A DNA stretch of 64,000 bases, from the NCBI GenBank assembly GCA_044220875.1, contig JBGAQH010000004.1, forward strand, positions 471,109 through 535,108. Direction: 5' to 3'. Source of the stretch: JAEUIT01 sp044220875 (lineage in GTDB: Bacteria > Planctomycetota > Phycisphaerae > Phycisphaerales > SM1A02). Positions 51,883 to 61,364 of the stretch are shown piece by piece (the stretch's first letter is position 1; each line of letters begins with the position of its first letter). The position numbers were made by a program, and so were the translations under genes. The notes beneath the pieces were generated by a model. It was not told the origin of the DNA. It searched no databases and saw only the letters and a list, made by a program, of their open reading frames with translations.

Positions 51883-53427
51883 TCACGCTCCGGGCGAAGC
51901 GGGCGGCTGCAGCGCCGGGGGCGCCGGGGGCGCCGGGGGCGCCGAGGGCGGCGCCGTCGGAGGCAGCGTACCCGCAGGCGGATCGGTGCGATGCTCGGCG
52001 TCGGGCGCGAGCCGCCTGGTGACGAGGAGATCGGGCATCGCCGCGAGATCGGGAAGCGCCGGCAGGTTCGCCTCACTTCGCCGCTTGTTCTCCGCCGCGA
52101 TCTGCGCGGCCAGGCGATCGCCGGTGATGGTCACCGTCGAGGTGCGGCGGATGAGCGTCCACTCGGCATTCGGATCCCGCGGCGTCTTGGGCAGCACGAC
52201 TACCAGCCACGCCGAGGGACCGGGAGGCGCATTGCGGTAGGTGAAAATCGCGCGGCCGAGCCGATAGGGGGCGTTCGCGGGCGGCAGCACCTCGGCTATC
52301 CGGGCCGAGAGCGTTCGCAGGGTCGCGTCGGAGGCGTCATTCAGCGCCTCCGCGTCAAGGCCGCCGATGTCAAAGGGCTCGTCGTCCGGCGCGATGATCC
52401 CGATGAGTTCGTGCATCGTCAGCGCGTCGTCGACGACGGCCTCAAGCGGCGTCGCGTATCCGAGGTCGTTCTTCGACAGGCCGCCGCCGCCGGACTCGAA
52501 TCCCGGCAACGCCAGGCGCACCTTCGGCGCAAATCCGAAGGGTTGCCCCAGCAGCGAGGCCGACGCCCAAGCACCCACGCCGATCGCCGACATCCACGTG
52601 ATCGCGGCGATGATCGACGCGGTGATCGTCTTGGCCGTCGAGACCCGATGCACCGCCTGCAGCATGCGCGACATCGCGACGCACCACCAGATCGGGGCGA
52701 TGACCGAAACGCAGGGACAGACGATGAGCAGGTTGAGGGCCCCGGTCGCGCCGTAGGCATAGAGAATCGCCGGCATCGAACGGCCGAGTCCGCCCGACGT
52801 GCCGCGGAGGAGTTTCAGCACGCCGTGGGCGACGAGTCCGGCGAGGAGTGCCGAGACGATCGTGAAGGCGATGTTGGTGAGGGCGAGCGTCGACTGCAGG
52901 AAGATGTACTGCCCGGCGTTGGCGAATCGCCCAGAGAGAAAGAGCTTCGAGAGAAGGACCACCGCCGCGAAAAGGAGGCCGATGACGGCGCCGAGCGTCG
53001 CGGTGATGCCCGCGAAGAGGACGCTCTCGCTCACCGGCGTGTTCGCGGGGAGGCCACCGATGAAGGCCGACGGTGCGCCCAGGATCGCGAGGGAGGATTG
53101 GAACCACGCCCGGATCATGCCCCGCTGCTGGCGCGTCGCCCACGGGTTCGGAGGCGGCCCGGTGAGCGCCTCGTCAACGCCGGGTGCCGGCTCGAGCGAC
53201 ATCTGGTCGGTCTCGATCGCCATCCCGCACGACGCGCAGTCGAAGTGCGAGGGCTCGAGCTGGCCGTCCCGTCCGGTGCCGTAGTACCCCTCGCTGCAGT
53301 GCGGGCAGCGGAAGAGGACCGCCGCCGGCTCGAATCGATATTCGGAGGGACGAAACGCCGTCCCGCACTCCGGGCAGTGTCGGCGGGTGGTGCGCCAGAG
53401 AGGGTAATCGCAGGTTCGGCAACGCAC
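51883..53427 (-). CDS. Zinc-ribbon membrane protein (paralog 1 of a tandem pair)
   Basis: The product is 514 aa from a GTG start, placed by alignment with its paralog, both beginning MRCRTCDYPLW. Two zinc ribbons (CRTC...CPEC and CPHC...CASC), then about six helices (GITATLGAVIGLLFAAVVLLS, FTIVSALLAGLVAHGVL, NLLIVCPCVSVIAPIWWCVA), and a soluble C-terminal part ending in a proline-alanine repeat (APPAPPAPPA) encoded by a GGGGGCGCC-type tandem repeat near 51915-51950. The zinc-ribbon ends and membrane organisation match paralog 2, but the C-terminal halves have diverged strongly. Confidence 0.85.
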   Translation of the reverse strand: MRCRTCDYPLWRTTRRHCPECGTAFRPSEYRFEPAAVLFRCPHCSEGYYGTGRDGQLEPSHFDCASCGMAIETDQMSLEPAPGVDEALTGPPPNPWATRQQRGMIRAWFQSSLAILGAPSAFIGGLPANTPVSESVLFAGITATLGAVIGLLFAAVVLLSKLFLSGRFANAGQYIFLQSTLALTNIAFTIVSALLAGLVAHGVLKLLRGTSGGLGRSMPAILYAYGATGALNLLIVCPCVSVIAPIWWCVAMSRMLQAVHRVSTAKTITASIIAAITWMSAIGVGAWASASLLGQPFGFAPKVRLALPGFESGGGGLSKNDLGYATPLEAVVDDALTMHELIGIIAPDDEPFDIGGLDAEALNDASDATLRTLSARIAEVLPPANAPYRLGRAIFTYRNAPPGPSAWLVVVLPKTPRDPNAEWTLIRRTSTVTITGDRLAAQIAAENKRRSEANLPALPDLAAMPDLLVTRRLAPDAEHRTDPPAGTLPPTAPPSAPPAPPAPPALQPPASPGA

Positions 53428-53485
53428 GGTGAAGCGCCCTCACGCCGCGCACCGCGGCCCGGCCAACGGAATTCGCCCTCGCAAC

Positions 53486-54370
53486 TCAATCCTCGGGAGC
53501 GTTCTTGGCAACCCTCGCCCGGAATTCCGCGGCAAGGGAGTTCGTCATCGGGCCGACGTTGCCGCGCCCGATCACGGTCTCGTCGATCTGGCTCACGCCG
53601 ATGATCTCCGCGGCGCTGCCGGTGAGGAAGACCTCGTCGCAGGCCAGGAGTTCGGGAAGCCGCATCATCTTCTCCTCGACCCGGAAGCCGAGGGCCGGTC
53701 CGAGGACCTCGATCACGAAGCGACGGGTGATGCCCTTGAGGATCCCGGCGCTCGCGGGTGGCGTGAGAATCGTCCTCGTGCCGCCGCGCTCGACGATGCC
53801 GAAGACGTTGTCGCCGGTGCATTCCGAGACGTAGCCGTCGGTGTTGAGCATGATCGCCTCCAGCACGTTGGCGTCGATGGCCTCGAGCTTGGCGAGGATG
53901 TTGTTCAGGTAGTTGAGGCTCTTGATCGAGGGATCGAGGCAGGCCACCGGGATGCGCGGACGCTTCGCGACGATGACCTTCATCCCCTTCTGATAGAGGT
54001 CCGGCGGATAGAGCTGGATGTGGTCGGCGATGCAGAAGACGCAGGGCACGGGGCACTTGCGCGGATCGAGCCCCAGGGTTCCCTCGCCGCGGGTGACGAC
54101 CAGACGGATGTAGGCGTCGGTGAGTCCGTTGGCGGCAACCGTGTCCCGCATCGCCTTGGCGATCACCTCGCGCGTGAAGGGGATCTCAAGGCGGATGGCC
54201 TTCGCCGAGTCCCAGAGCCGCTCGATGTGCTGGCCCATCTTGAAGATGCGGCCACCGTACACGCGAATGCCCTCGAAGACGCCGTCGCCGTAGAGGAGGC
54301 CGTGGTCGTAGACGGAGACCTTCGCCTCGTTCTTCGACACCAGCGACCCATCGATCCAGATCTTGTGCAT
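53486..54370 (-). CDS. Branched-chain / D-amino acid class IV aminotransferase
   Basis: The product is 294 aa. The ATG at 54370 has AGGAGA just upstream. The PLP lysine is K150 in PSIKSLNYLNNILAK. Other class IV blocks: SVYDHGLLYGDGVFEGIRVY, AYIRLVVTRGEGTLGLDP, VSECTGDNVFGI and LLACDEVFLTGSAAEIIGV. These fit branched-chain amino acid aminotransferase (IlvE type) best, with D-amino acid aminotransferase as the alternative. No other amino acid biosynthesis genes are adjacent. Confidence 0.93.
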   Translation of the reverse strand: MHKIWIDGSLVSKNEAKVSVYDHGLLYGDGVFEGIRVYGGRIFKMGQHIERLWDSAKAIRLEIPFTREVIAKAMRDTVAANGLTDAYIRLVVTRGEGTLGLDPRKCPVPCVFCIADHIQLYPPDLYQKGMKVIVAKRPRIPVACLDPSIKSLNYLNNILAKLEAIDANVLEAIMLNTDGYVSECTGDNVFGIVERGGTRTILTPPASAGILKGITRRFVIEVLGPALGFRVEEKMMRLPELLACDEVFLTGSAAEIIGVSQIDETVIGRGNVGPMTNSLAAEFRARVAKNAPED

Positions 54371-54498
54371 CACGTCTCCTGCGGCGGCCAGTTGGGGTTG
54401 CGAGGGAGAGAGTGTACAGGCCCGCCGCTTGGCGGCGCGCGACCCGATTGCCTGGCGGCCGAGGCCGGCGTGACCGAGGCTGGCTTGCATGCACTGGG

Positions 54499-56319
54499 CT
54501 AGCGGACCAGGAAGCGCTCGACCGCCTCACCGAAGGGGTCGTCGGTCGCGTCGAGCGTCGCGCCGGCGAGGCGTCGGACGGGATCGGGCGCGTCGGCGGT
54601 GGCGACGGCGAAGCCGCACCAGTCGGCGAGGCCGAGGTCATCGAGCGTGCCGACGATCGCCATGATCTCGTCCCGGGCCGCGCCGAGCTTGCGGGCGATG
54701 CGCTGGGCGGCAACGGCGCGGTCGACCAGGGGCGAGGCGATGACGAGGCGCGTCGCACCGCGGGCGAAGAGGGCGATTTTCCGTTCGCGCCAGAGGGGCA
54801 ATTCGATCGCGACCCGAGCCGCGGCGACCTGCTCGGGGGTGCCGACGACATGGAGACGGGCGACGGGCTTCGGCGGAAGCTCGTTCCTTCCAAGACGAAG
54901 GGAGAGCGGGCCGAATCCAGCCGGCGGCTCGGCATCGCTCGCGACCCAGTGATCGCCCTCGTAGACGAGCGACACCTCCGGCGCCGCCCGCCGCACGGCG
55001 AGCACCGCAGCGGCCAGCGTCGACTGTTCGATGCGCTCGACATGGGCGGCGGCGCCCTCGCGCTCGTTCCAGAGCACCGCGCCGTTCGAGACGATGGCGA
55101 TGGGGTGAAGCAGCGGATCGGCGAGCAGCCACGAGGTCCCGATGCTCGACCGCTCGCAGGCGACGACCACCGCGCAGCCATGGCTCGACGCCGCGCGAAT
55201 CGCCTCGCGCACGCCGGCGCGGGGGCGGCCGTCGTCGTCGGCAATGGCGGCTTCGGCGCTGACGACCACCATGCGCGGACGCGCGGACGGCCGCGACGAC
55301 TTTGGCAGCGCCGCCGTCGCCCGCTCGCCCGTGGCCCGCGGCCGGCGCGCCGGCTGCGGCAGGTCGGCGCTCTCCTCCTCAAGCAGCAATTCGAACGCGC
55401 GATGGATGTCGGGCGCGTCGAACGCGAAGCCGTCGTCGAGGAGCGCCTTCGGCACCGCCCGCTGCGAGCGGTAGAGCTCCTCCGCCAGCGCCCCGATCGC
55501 CAACCGCGCCGCGAAGGGGGGCACCGGCAGGAAGACCGGGCGCAGGACGGCGCGACCAAGGGCCCGTGCGAACTCGCGCTGCATGCACGGCTCGGGCGCG
55601 CAGACGTTCACGGCACCCATCAGCGTGCGGCGATCGATGCATCGAACGAGGGCCGCGACGCAGTCCCGATGATGGATCCACGGCATGTACTGGCGACCGT
55701 TGCCGAAGATCGCCCCGAGGCCGGCGCGGAACCAGGGAAGCATGCGGCGAAGCGCCGGGCCTTCCTCGTCGAGCACGACGCCGATTCGCGCCCGCACGAC
55801 GCGAACGCCAAGCGCCTCGGCCCGTCGGGCCTCGTCCTCCCAGCGCACGCAGAGGTCGGCGAGAAATCCCTTGCCCGCCGGAAATCGCTCCGTCGCCTCC
55901 TCGTCCGACGTGTCGCCGTAGTACCCCGTCGCCGATGCGCAGACAAAGGTCGGCGGTCGGCGCTCCGCCTCCTCGATGGCCATCGCCACCTGATGGGTGC
56001 TTTCGATCCGGCTTCGCTCGATGAGTTCGCGATAGCCGCGCGACCAGCGCCGGTCGGCGACGCCGGCGCCGGCGAGATGCACCACGGCATCCGCGCCGTC
56101 GATGGCCCGCTGCCACGGTCCGGGCGCCTGACAGTCCCCCGCCACGATCTCGACCTCGGGGCTTGCCGCCCCGCCGTCGCCGTCGCGCGTCGCGGCGATC
56201 AGCCGCCGGGCGTCGCGCGGACGTCGGGTCACCAGGGCCACGCGATCGCCACGGGCGATGAGCGCCGGCACCAGGCGCCGTCCGATGCTTCCGGTCCCGC
56301 CGGTCACGACAATCCGCAT
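54499..56319 (-). CDS. Fusion of a TIGR01777-type SDR epimerase with a degenerate HAD (Cof-like) domain
   Basis: The product is 606 aa, twice the usual length of the SDR family. Residues 1-310 match TIGR01777/SDR39U1-type proteins: MRIVVTGGTGSIGRRLVPAL with the GxxGxxG loop, ADAVVHLAGAGVADRRW, SATGYYGD with YGD, and a C-terminal DUF1731-like part. Residues about 350-606 resemble a Cof-type HAD phosphatase in order (AVVVACERSS, HPIAIVSNGAVLW, RDEIMAIVGTLDDLGLADWCGFAVA), but the DxD nucleophile is replaced by VSAEAA and the late GDxxND by GTLDD, so phosphatase activity is unlikely. It lies between the sigma-54 and aminotransferase genes. Confidence 0.88.
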   Translation of the reverse strand: MRIVVTGGTGSIGRRLVPALIARGDRVALVTRRPRDARRLIAATRDGDGGAASPEVEIVAGDCQAPGPWQRAIDGADAVVHLAGAGVADRRWSRGYRELIERSRIESTHQVAMAIEEAERRPPTFVCASATGYYGDTSDEEATERFPAGKGFLADLCVRWEDEARRAEALGVRVVRARIGVVLDEEGPALRRMLPWFRAGLGAIFGNGRQYMPWIHHRDCVAALVRCIDRRTLMGAVNVCAPEPCMQREFARALGRAVLRPVFLPVPPFAARLAIGALAEELYRSQRAVPKALLDDGFAFDAPDIHRAFELLLEEESADLPQPARRPRATGERATAALPKSSRPSARPRMVVVSAEAAIADDDGRPRAGVREAIRAASSHGCAVVVACERSSIGTSWLLADPLLHPIAIVSNGAVLWNEREGAAAHVERIEQSTLAAAVLAVRRAAPEVSLVYEGDHWVASDAEPPAGFGPLSLRLGRNELPPKPVARLHVVGTPEQVAAARVAIELPLWRERKIALFARGATRLVIASPLVDRAVAAQRIARKLGAARDEIMAIVGTLDDLGLADWCGFAVATADAPDPVRRLAGATLDATDDPFGEAVERFLVR

Positions 56320-56361
56320 GGGGGGATTCTGGTCGGGTCCCTCACCGACCGCAAGCGGACG

Positions 56362-57855
56362 CTACTGGTGCACCTTCCGCTGCCGGGCCGGGGGAATGCC
56401 GAGCTGCTCGCGGTACTTGACCACGGTGCGCCGGGCGATGGTCACGCCGCGCTCCTTGAGCTTCTCGGCGATCGCCGAATCGCTCAGCGGCTCCTTCTTG
56501 TTCTCGCCCTCGACCACCTCGCGCATGATCGCCTTGATCGCCTCCCACGAGCGGTCCTCGCCGCTGGCGGTTTCCTGGCCGCCGGAGAAGAACCGGCGCA
56601 GCTCGACGAAGCCGCGCGGCGTCTGGAGCCACTTGCCGGCGACGGCGCGGCTGACGGTGCCGACGTGGATGCCCAGCTGCTCGGCCACCTCGACCATCGG
56701 AAGCGGCTTCAGGAAATGGGGACCGTGATCGAAGTACTCGCGCTGCCTGGCTAACACGACGTTCACGACGCGGAGCAGCGTCTGCTTGCGCTGGTGGATC
56801 GCGTCGATGAGCCAGGAGGCCGAGCGGACGTTGCGGGCCACGAACTCGCGGGTCGACTTCTCGACCGCGCTGTCCTTGACCATCTTCTGGTAGTCGGGCG
56901 AGATGCGGAGCTCCGGCAGCGTGTGGCCGGGAAGCCGGGCGGTGTAGATGTCCTGCTCGGTGTCGTACTCGACGATGACGTCGGGGATGATCGGGCGGAC
57001 GTCCTCGGGAACCAGCTCGCGACCCGGCGCGAGCGTGCAGCGCCGAAGGAGGAGCTTCGCCGCCTGGATCCGCTCCATCGACATGCCCGACTTCTCGCGG
57101 ATCTTGGGCAGCCGGTTCTGGACGAGGTCGTCGAAGTAGTCGCGGACCAGGGCGTGGGCGTCGTCCCAGGTCTCGTACTTCGTCTCGTCCTCCTCGGCGT
57201 CGGCCAGCGCGTCCACCTGGATGAGCAGGCATTCGCGCATGGTCCGGGCGGCGATGCCGGCGGGCTCGAGGATGTGCTGCAGCTCGGTCAGGGTCTTCTC
57301 GATGATCTCAAGCGACCACTCGACGTCGGGCAGGTTCCGGCTCTGGTCGAGAATCGTCTCGAGGTCGGCGCCGAGCAGGCCGTCGTCGTTCACGTACTCA
57401 AGGATCCGGTTGCCGACGGCCAGGAGATCGAGCGGCGGCTCCGCATCGCTCCACTGCTGTCGAAGCTGCTCGACCAGGCTCGCCCCGCGGCTGGGAGCGT
57501 TGGCCATCGCGTCCATCTTCTTGTCGCGCTCGCCCGAGAGCCGGCTCGAGGGCCGTCCGGTGTCGGAATCGAACATCTCGCCGTAGTTGCGTTCCATCTG
57601 CCGCAGCCGCTCAAACTGCTCGGCGGTCTCGTCGCCCTTGCGCTCGACCCCATGCTCGGTCTTCGACGCCGCGTCGTGCCCTTCCTTCATGCCCGGCTCG
57701 ACCAGCTCGAGGGCGACGTTGGCCTCGAGCTCCTGGTCGATCCGTTCCTGCAGGGCCAGCAGCGGCAACTGCAGGATTTCCATCGACTGGATCATCTTCG
57801 GCGCCAGCTTCATCTGCTGACTCATCCGAAGGTGTTGTCCAGTTTCAAATCGCAT
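56362..57855 (-). CDS. rpoN: RNA polymerase sigma-54 factor
   Basis: The product is 497 aa. Region I is typical (FETGQHLRMSQQMKLAPKMIQSMEILQLP, glutamine- and leucine-rich), the core-binding and helix-turn-helix parts follow (VAEQLGIHVGTVSRAVAGKWLQTPRG), and the RpoN box ARRTVVKYREQLGIP is at the C-terminus. The ATG at 57855 begins right before conserved region I; the longer frame adds 14 unsupported residues. Sigma-54 promoters need enhancer-binding ATPases, which are not in the window. Confidence 0.96.
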   Translation of the reverse strand: MRFETGQHLRMSQQMKLAPKMIQSMEILQLPLLALQERIDQELEANVALELVEPGMKEGHDAASKTEHGVERKGDETAEQFERLRQMERNYGEMFDSDTGRPSSRLSGERDKKMDAMANAPSRGASLVEQLRQQWSDAEPPLDLLAVGNRILEYVNDDGLLGADLETILDQSRNLPDVEWSLEIIEKTLTELQHILEPAGIAARTMRECLLIQVDALADAEEDETKYETWDDAHALVRDYFDDLVQNRLPKIREKSGMSMERIQAAKLLLRRCTLAPGRELVPEDVRPIIPDVIVEYDTEQDIYTARLPGHTLPELRISPDYQKMVKDSAVEKSTREFVARNVRSASWLIDAIHQRKQTLLRVVNVVLARQREYFDHGPHFLKPLPMVEVAEQLGIHVGTVSRAVAGKWLQTPRGFVELRRFFSGGQETASGEDRSWEAIKAIMREVVEGENKKEPLSDSAIAEKLKERGVTIARRTVVKYREQLGIPPARQRKVHQ

Positions 57856-57969
57856 GGGAGAACTCGTGTGGTCCCATCCTATCGACCAAACCCCCACGAG
57901 AAGTCATGGGCCTGAGCGGCTTTTCGGAATGGGGCGATCGCGCGGACGATTCGGCCGCGGCCCAAGCGG

Positions 57970-58593
57970 TCACATCGACTGCCGCCCGGCGATTGCGTCG
58001 GCGAGCACTGCGGGATTGGCGTATTCGATCTGGCTCCCGGTCGGAAGGCCGCGGGCCAGCCGCGAGACGCTGACGCCGCGCTTGCGGGCCTGATCGGCGA
58101 GCCACAGTGCCGTCGAATCCCCCTCCATGTCCGGGTTGAGACCCAGGATGAGTTCCCTGATCCGCACGCCGCGGGCGTTCTTCTCCGGCCGGTCGATGCG
58201 CTCGATGAGGCCGTTCACGGTCAGGCTCTCGGGACCGACGCCGTCGAGCGGATCGAGCCGTCCGAGGAGGACGTGATAGACCCCCTTGTACATGCCGGTC
58301 TGCTCGAGCGTGATGAGGTCCTTGGGCTGCTCGACCACCAGCACGCTCGACGCGTCGCGGTCGGGCTTGGTGCAGATCGGACAGGCGGTGTCGTCGGTGA
58401 GGTTCCAGCAGATCGCGCAGTGCCGCACGGTGCGCTTCACCGCGGCGATCGCGTCGGCCAGCCGCATCGCGTCCTCGGTCGAACTCTTCAGCACCCAAAA
58501 CGCCAAGCGCTCGGCGCTCCGCCGCCCGATGCCGGGCAGCGCCGCGAACTCGTCAATCAGCCGGCGAACGGATTCGGGGAGTGCTGGTGCCAT
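57970..58593 (-). CDS. recR: Recombination mediator protein RecR
   Basis: The product is 207 aa, the usual length. It works with RecF and RecO to load RecA on gapped DNA. The N-terminal helix-hairpin-helix (FAALPGIGRRSAERLAFW), the zinc finger (HCAICWNLTDDTACPIC) and the Toprim domain (VLVVEQPKDLITLEQTGMYKGVYHVLLG) are complete. It is in the usual order dnaX-ybaB-recR, but a CACAGAGG element splits it from ybaB. Confidence 0.96.
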   Translation of the reverse strand: MAPALPESVRRLIDEFAALPGIGRRSAERLAFWVLKSSTEDAMRLADAIAAVKRTVRHCAICWNLTDDTACPICTKPDRDASSVLVVEQPKDLITLEQTGMYKGVYHVLLGRLDPLDGVGPESLTVNGLIERIDRPEKNARGVRIRELILGLNPDMEGDSTALWLADQARKRGVSVSRLARGLPTGSQIEYANPAVLADAIAGRQSM

Positions 58594-58633
58594 GGGGTGC
58601 GTGCGGGTGCGGCGGGTGGCCAGGGGGAACGGG

Positions 58634-58997
58634 CTTCTACACAATTCGACCAGACTCACCACAGAGGACACAGAGATCACAGAGGGGGCACAGAGAGGTC
58701 ATCAGAGGCGGGAGAAGGGGCGACTCGACTTCCTGTGCTGCGACAGATCTTCCGGCGAACCTCGCGGTGAAACACCCTCCGAGCACGCGCCGGGCCGGGA
58801 AGTGAGTGTGATCGTCATTCCGCCGTGCTGGCGACGTAGGTCTTCCTTGTTCCGATTTCTCAATGATTCCGCTCTGTGCCCGCTCTGTGCCCGCTCTGTG
58901 CCCGCTCCATGATCGCCCCCACACGTTGGGGTCCTCTGTGGTGAATGGACGACGCGAATCGTGCAGAACGCCGTGTTCCCTGTGCCTCTGGGCTGAA
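58634..58997. repeat. CACAGAGG inverted-repeat element 4 (long form)
   Basis: The left arm starts near ACACAATTCGACCAGACTCA and carries CACCACAGAGGACACAGAGA; the right arm has three GGGCACAGAGC-type units, CACCACAGAGGA and CCCAGAGGCACAGGGAACAC, in reverse orientation. Its AATTCGACCAG and TTCTGCAC motifs also occur in element 1, so both are the same long subtype. It lies between recR and ybaB. Confidence 0.88.
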
Positions 58998-59056
58998 CGG
59001 GCGTTCCGAAGGTGGCAAGTCTGAACGTTCCGTGCCGCTCTGTTCCCTCCCTCCCC

Positions 59057-59431
59057 TTACATGAACTCCTTGAGCTGCTCCGGCGAGATCGGCAGGTTCA
59101 GTTCGCGGGCCGCGTCGGCGAGCATCTCCGCCATCGTCTGTTGGGCGCGCTCGAGGGCCAGGTTGCACGCCTCGCGGACCAGCTCGACGGCGAGCACGCG
59201 GTTGGCCGGATCGTCGTTGGCGGCCATCGCGGTGAAGACGACCGGATCGATGGTGATGTTCTCGATCCGCATCTTGCCGCTGGCGACGGCCGTGACCGCG
59301 CCGCCGCCGGCGCTGGCCGCGACGCGGGTCTGCTCGGCGCGGAGTCGAACCTCGCCGAGCTTCTGCCGGATGCGGGGCATGTCCTTCATGATTCCCGCCA
59401 TGGCCCCGAGGTTCTTGATCGAATCAAACAT
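59057..59431 (-). CDS. ybaB: YbaB/EbfC nucleoid-associated protein
   Basis: The product is 124 aa. It binds DNA as a dimer. The family pattern is visible: MFDSIKNLGAMAGIMKDMPRI, then GGGAVTAVASGKMRIENITIDP and LVREACNLALERAQQTMAEML. The ATG at 59431 overlaps the dnaX stop by 8 bp, the usual gene order in bacteria. Confidence 0.95.
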   Translation of the reverse strand: MFDSIKNLGAMAGIMKDMPRIRQKLGEVRLRAEQTRVAASAGGGAVTAVASGKMRIENITIDPVVFTAMAANDDPANRVLAVELVREACNLALERAQQTMAEMLADAARELNLPISPEQLKEFM

Positions 59432-61334
59432 CGTCGTGCTCTCCGTGCTCGTGCGGCAGGTCGTCGCCGGCGTCAAAGGGAAGGTCCGTCAGGGCCGCGG
59501 TCGCCGCATCGCCGACGGCGGGCGCCACCTCGTCACGGCGAATCGGCGACCAGTCGACCACCACCGCATCGAAGAGATCCGAGGCGAGCTTCACGATGGG
59601 ATGCTCGCGGACCTCGGCGGGAATCACGCCGCGCTGCACGGTCGGGGTGCGGATGGCCGCCGCGGCCTCGACCTCGAGCTTCACATCGATCGCCCGACCG
59701 GCGAGGCGCTGCATCACGCCGCGCACCAGCTCGGGATTCGAGGTGAGGTAGCCCGAGCCTGCCTCGCCCGATCGCGCGGAGAGAAGGAGCGTCTGGCCGT
59801 CCCATCCCTTGCAGACCAGCGACGAGAGCAGTGCGCCGTCGCGCGGACTCGCCGCGGCCTTGGCGATGAGTTCCGACCAGAAGCCCTCGGCGTTGCTTGC
59901 GCAGGGCGGAGCCGTGTTGAGGGTCGGGGCGGCTGATGGAGCGGATGGCGCTGGCGACGCGGGCGGCGCCGAGGGACGCGGCGCGGCGTTCGGCTGCGGT
60001 GGCTGGGTCGCGGGAAGCGGACGGACCGAAGGGGCCGCGGGCCGCGCGGTCAACTCAGCGGCCCGCGGCGCGACTTTTCCCGCGGGGCTGCCCCCAGATC
60101 CCGTGGGCGGAGGACCGCCGCGGGCCAGCATCGCCGTGGCATTGGCGAAGGTCTCGTTGAGGGCCATGCGGACGACGGCCGCGTCGAAGAGCGCCCGCGG
60201 ACTCGACGCATCGCGAGCCTTCGACGCCACCGAATCGCAGAGGGCGATGAGATGGACGAGCGAGGCGGTATCGAACGGTTGCGAGAGCCGGGCGATCGAC
60301 TCGCGGGTCTCCGACGCGACCTCGAGCAACTCCGTGTCCTTGCCGCAGGCGATCGCGAGCATCATCCAGCGGAACCGCTCGGCGAGCAGGTCAAGCGAGC
60401 GCTCGATGGACATGCCGCGCTCGAGCAAGTCGCCAGCGGCGCGCAGGGCGTCACCCGCCTCGCCACGGCCGACGGCGTCGATGATCCGCTCGACGATCGA
60501 CTCGTCGGGCAATCCGAAGATGTCCTCGAGCAACTGCCACGACAGGGCGATTCGTCCGCTCGCGTCCTGGACGGCCGCGGCCAGCAGCCGCTCGAGCAGC
60601 GACAGCGAATCGCGCATCGACCCGTTGGCCATGCGGGCGACCTGCATGACCACACGCTCGTCCGCCTCGGCGTTCTCGCGGGCAAGCACGTCCCGCAGGT
60701 GGGCGGCGATGCGGGCGGTCGGGATCGGTCGGAAGTCGAACCGCTGGCAGCGGCTCTGGATCGTCGCCGGCACGCTCTGCGGCTCGGTTGTGCAGAGGAT
60801 GAACTTCACGTGCGACGGCGGCTCCTCCATCGTCTTCAACAGGGCGTTGAAGGCGGGGGTCGTCAGCATGTGCACTTCGTCGATGATGTAGATCTTGAAG
60901 CGGCCGCGGGCGGGCATGAGGCCGGCGCCGGCGATGAGGTCACGGGCGTTGTCGATGCCGCGGTTGCTGGCCGCGTCGATCTCGATGACGTCGATGTCCT
61001 CGCCGCGCATGATGGCCCCGGCGACTGCGTCCTTCTCGGTGAGCTGGTCGGTGGCGTTCAGGGCCCGGGCGAAGATGCGGGCCATCGAGGTCTTGCCGAC
61101 GCCGCGGGTCCCGGTGAAGAGGTAGGCGTGGGCAGTCCGGCCGGTGCGAATCGCATTCTGGAGCGTCCGCGCCGTGGCCTCCTGCCCGACGAGTTCGTCG
61201 AAGTCGCGCGAGCGATAGCGTCGGGCGAGCACCTGGTAGTTGACCGGCGGCTCGGAGGACGCGGACGCCGTCGGCGGCTGTGCAGCCTCCGCCGGGTCAG
61301 CTTTCTCCTTCGGTGCGGTCTTCGACTTCGCCAT
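59424..61334 (-). CDS. dnaX: DNA polymerase III subunits gamma and tau
   Basis: The product is 636 aa. It is the clamp-loader ATPase. The Walker A motif is GTRGVGKTSMARIFARALN, Walker B IIDEVHMLTTPAFNALLKTMEEPP, and sensor elements follow (CTTEPQSVPATIQSRCQRFDF). The usual zinc-binding cysteines between Walker A and B are not evident. The C-terminal third is alanine- and proline-rich. The ATG at 61334 is preferred to an upstream in-frame ATG at 61421 because that segment lies inside the SRP RNA gene. It overlaps ybaB. Confidence 0.95.
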   Translation of the reverse strand: MAKSKTAPKEKADPAEAAQPPTASASSEPPVNYQVLARRYRSRDFDELVGQEATARTLQNAIRTGRTAHAYLFTGTRGVGKTSMARIFARALNATDQLTEKDAVAGAIMRGEDIDVIEIDAASNRGIDNARDLIAGAGLMPARGRFKIYIIDEVHMLTTPAFNALLKTMEEPPSHVKFILCTTEPQSVPATIQSRCQRFDFRPIPTARIAAHLRDVLARENAEADERVVMQVARMANGSMRDSLSLLERLLAAAVQDASGRIALSWQLLEDIFGLPDESIVERIIDAVGRGEAGDALRAAGDLLERGMSIERSLDLLAERFRWMMLAIACGKDTELLEVASETRESIARLSQPFDTASLVHLIALCDSVASKARDASSPRALFDAAVVRMALNETFANATAMLARGGPPPTGSGGSPAGKVAPRAAELTARPAAPSVRPLPATQPPQPNAAPRPSAPPASPAPSAPSAAPTLNTAPPCASNAEGFWSELIAKAAASPRDGALLSSLVCKGWDGQTLLLSARSGEAGSGYLTSNPELVRGVMQRLAGRAIDVKLEVEAAAAIRTPTVQRGVIPAEVREHPIVKLASDLFDAVVVDWSPIRRDEVAPAVGDAATAALTDLPFDAGDDLPHEHGEHDDV

Positions 61335-61364
61335 TGGGGTGTTCAGAAAAACACCGGTGACGAG

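Noticed and set aside
54412..56754. Plus-strand open frame of about 780 codons
   Set aside because: Antisense to the SDR fusion gene and the end of rpoN, both well supported; composition is that of a shadow frame.
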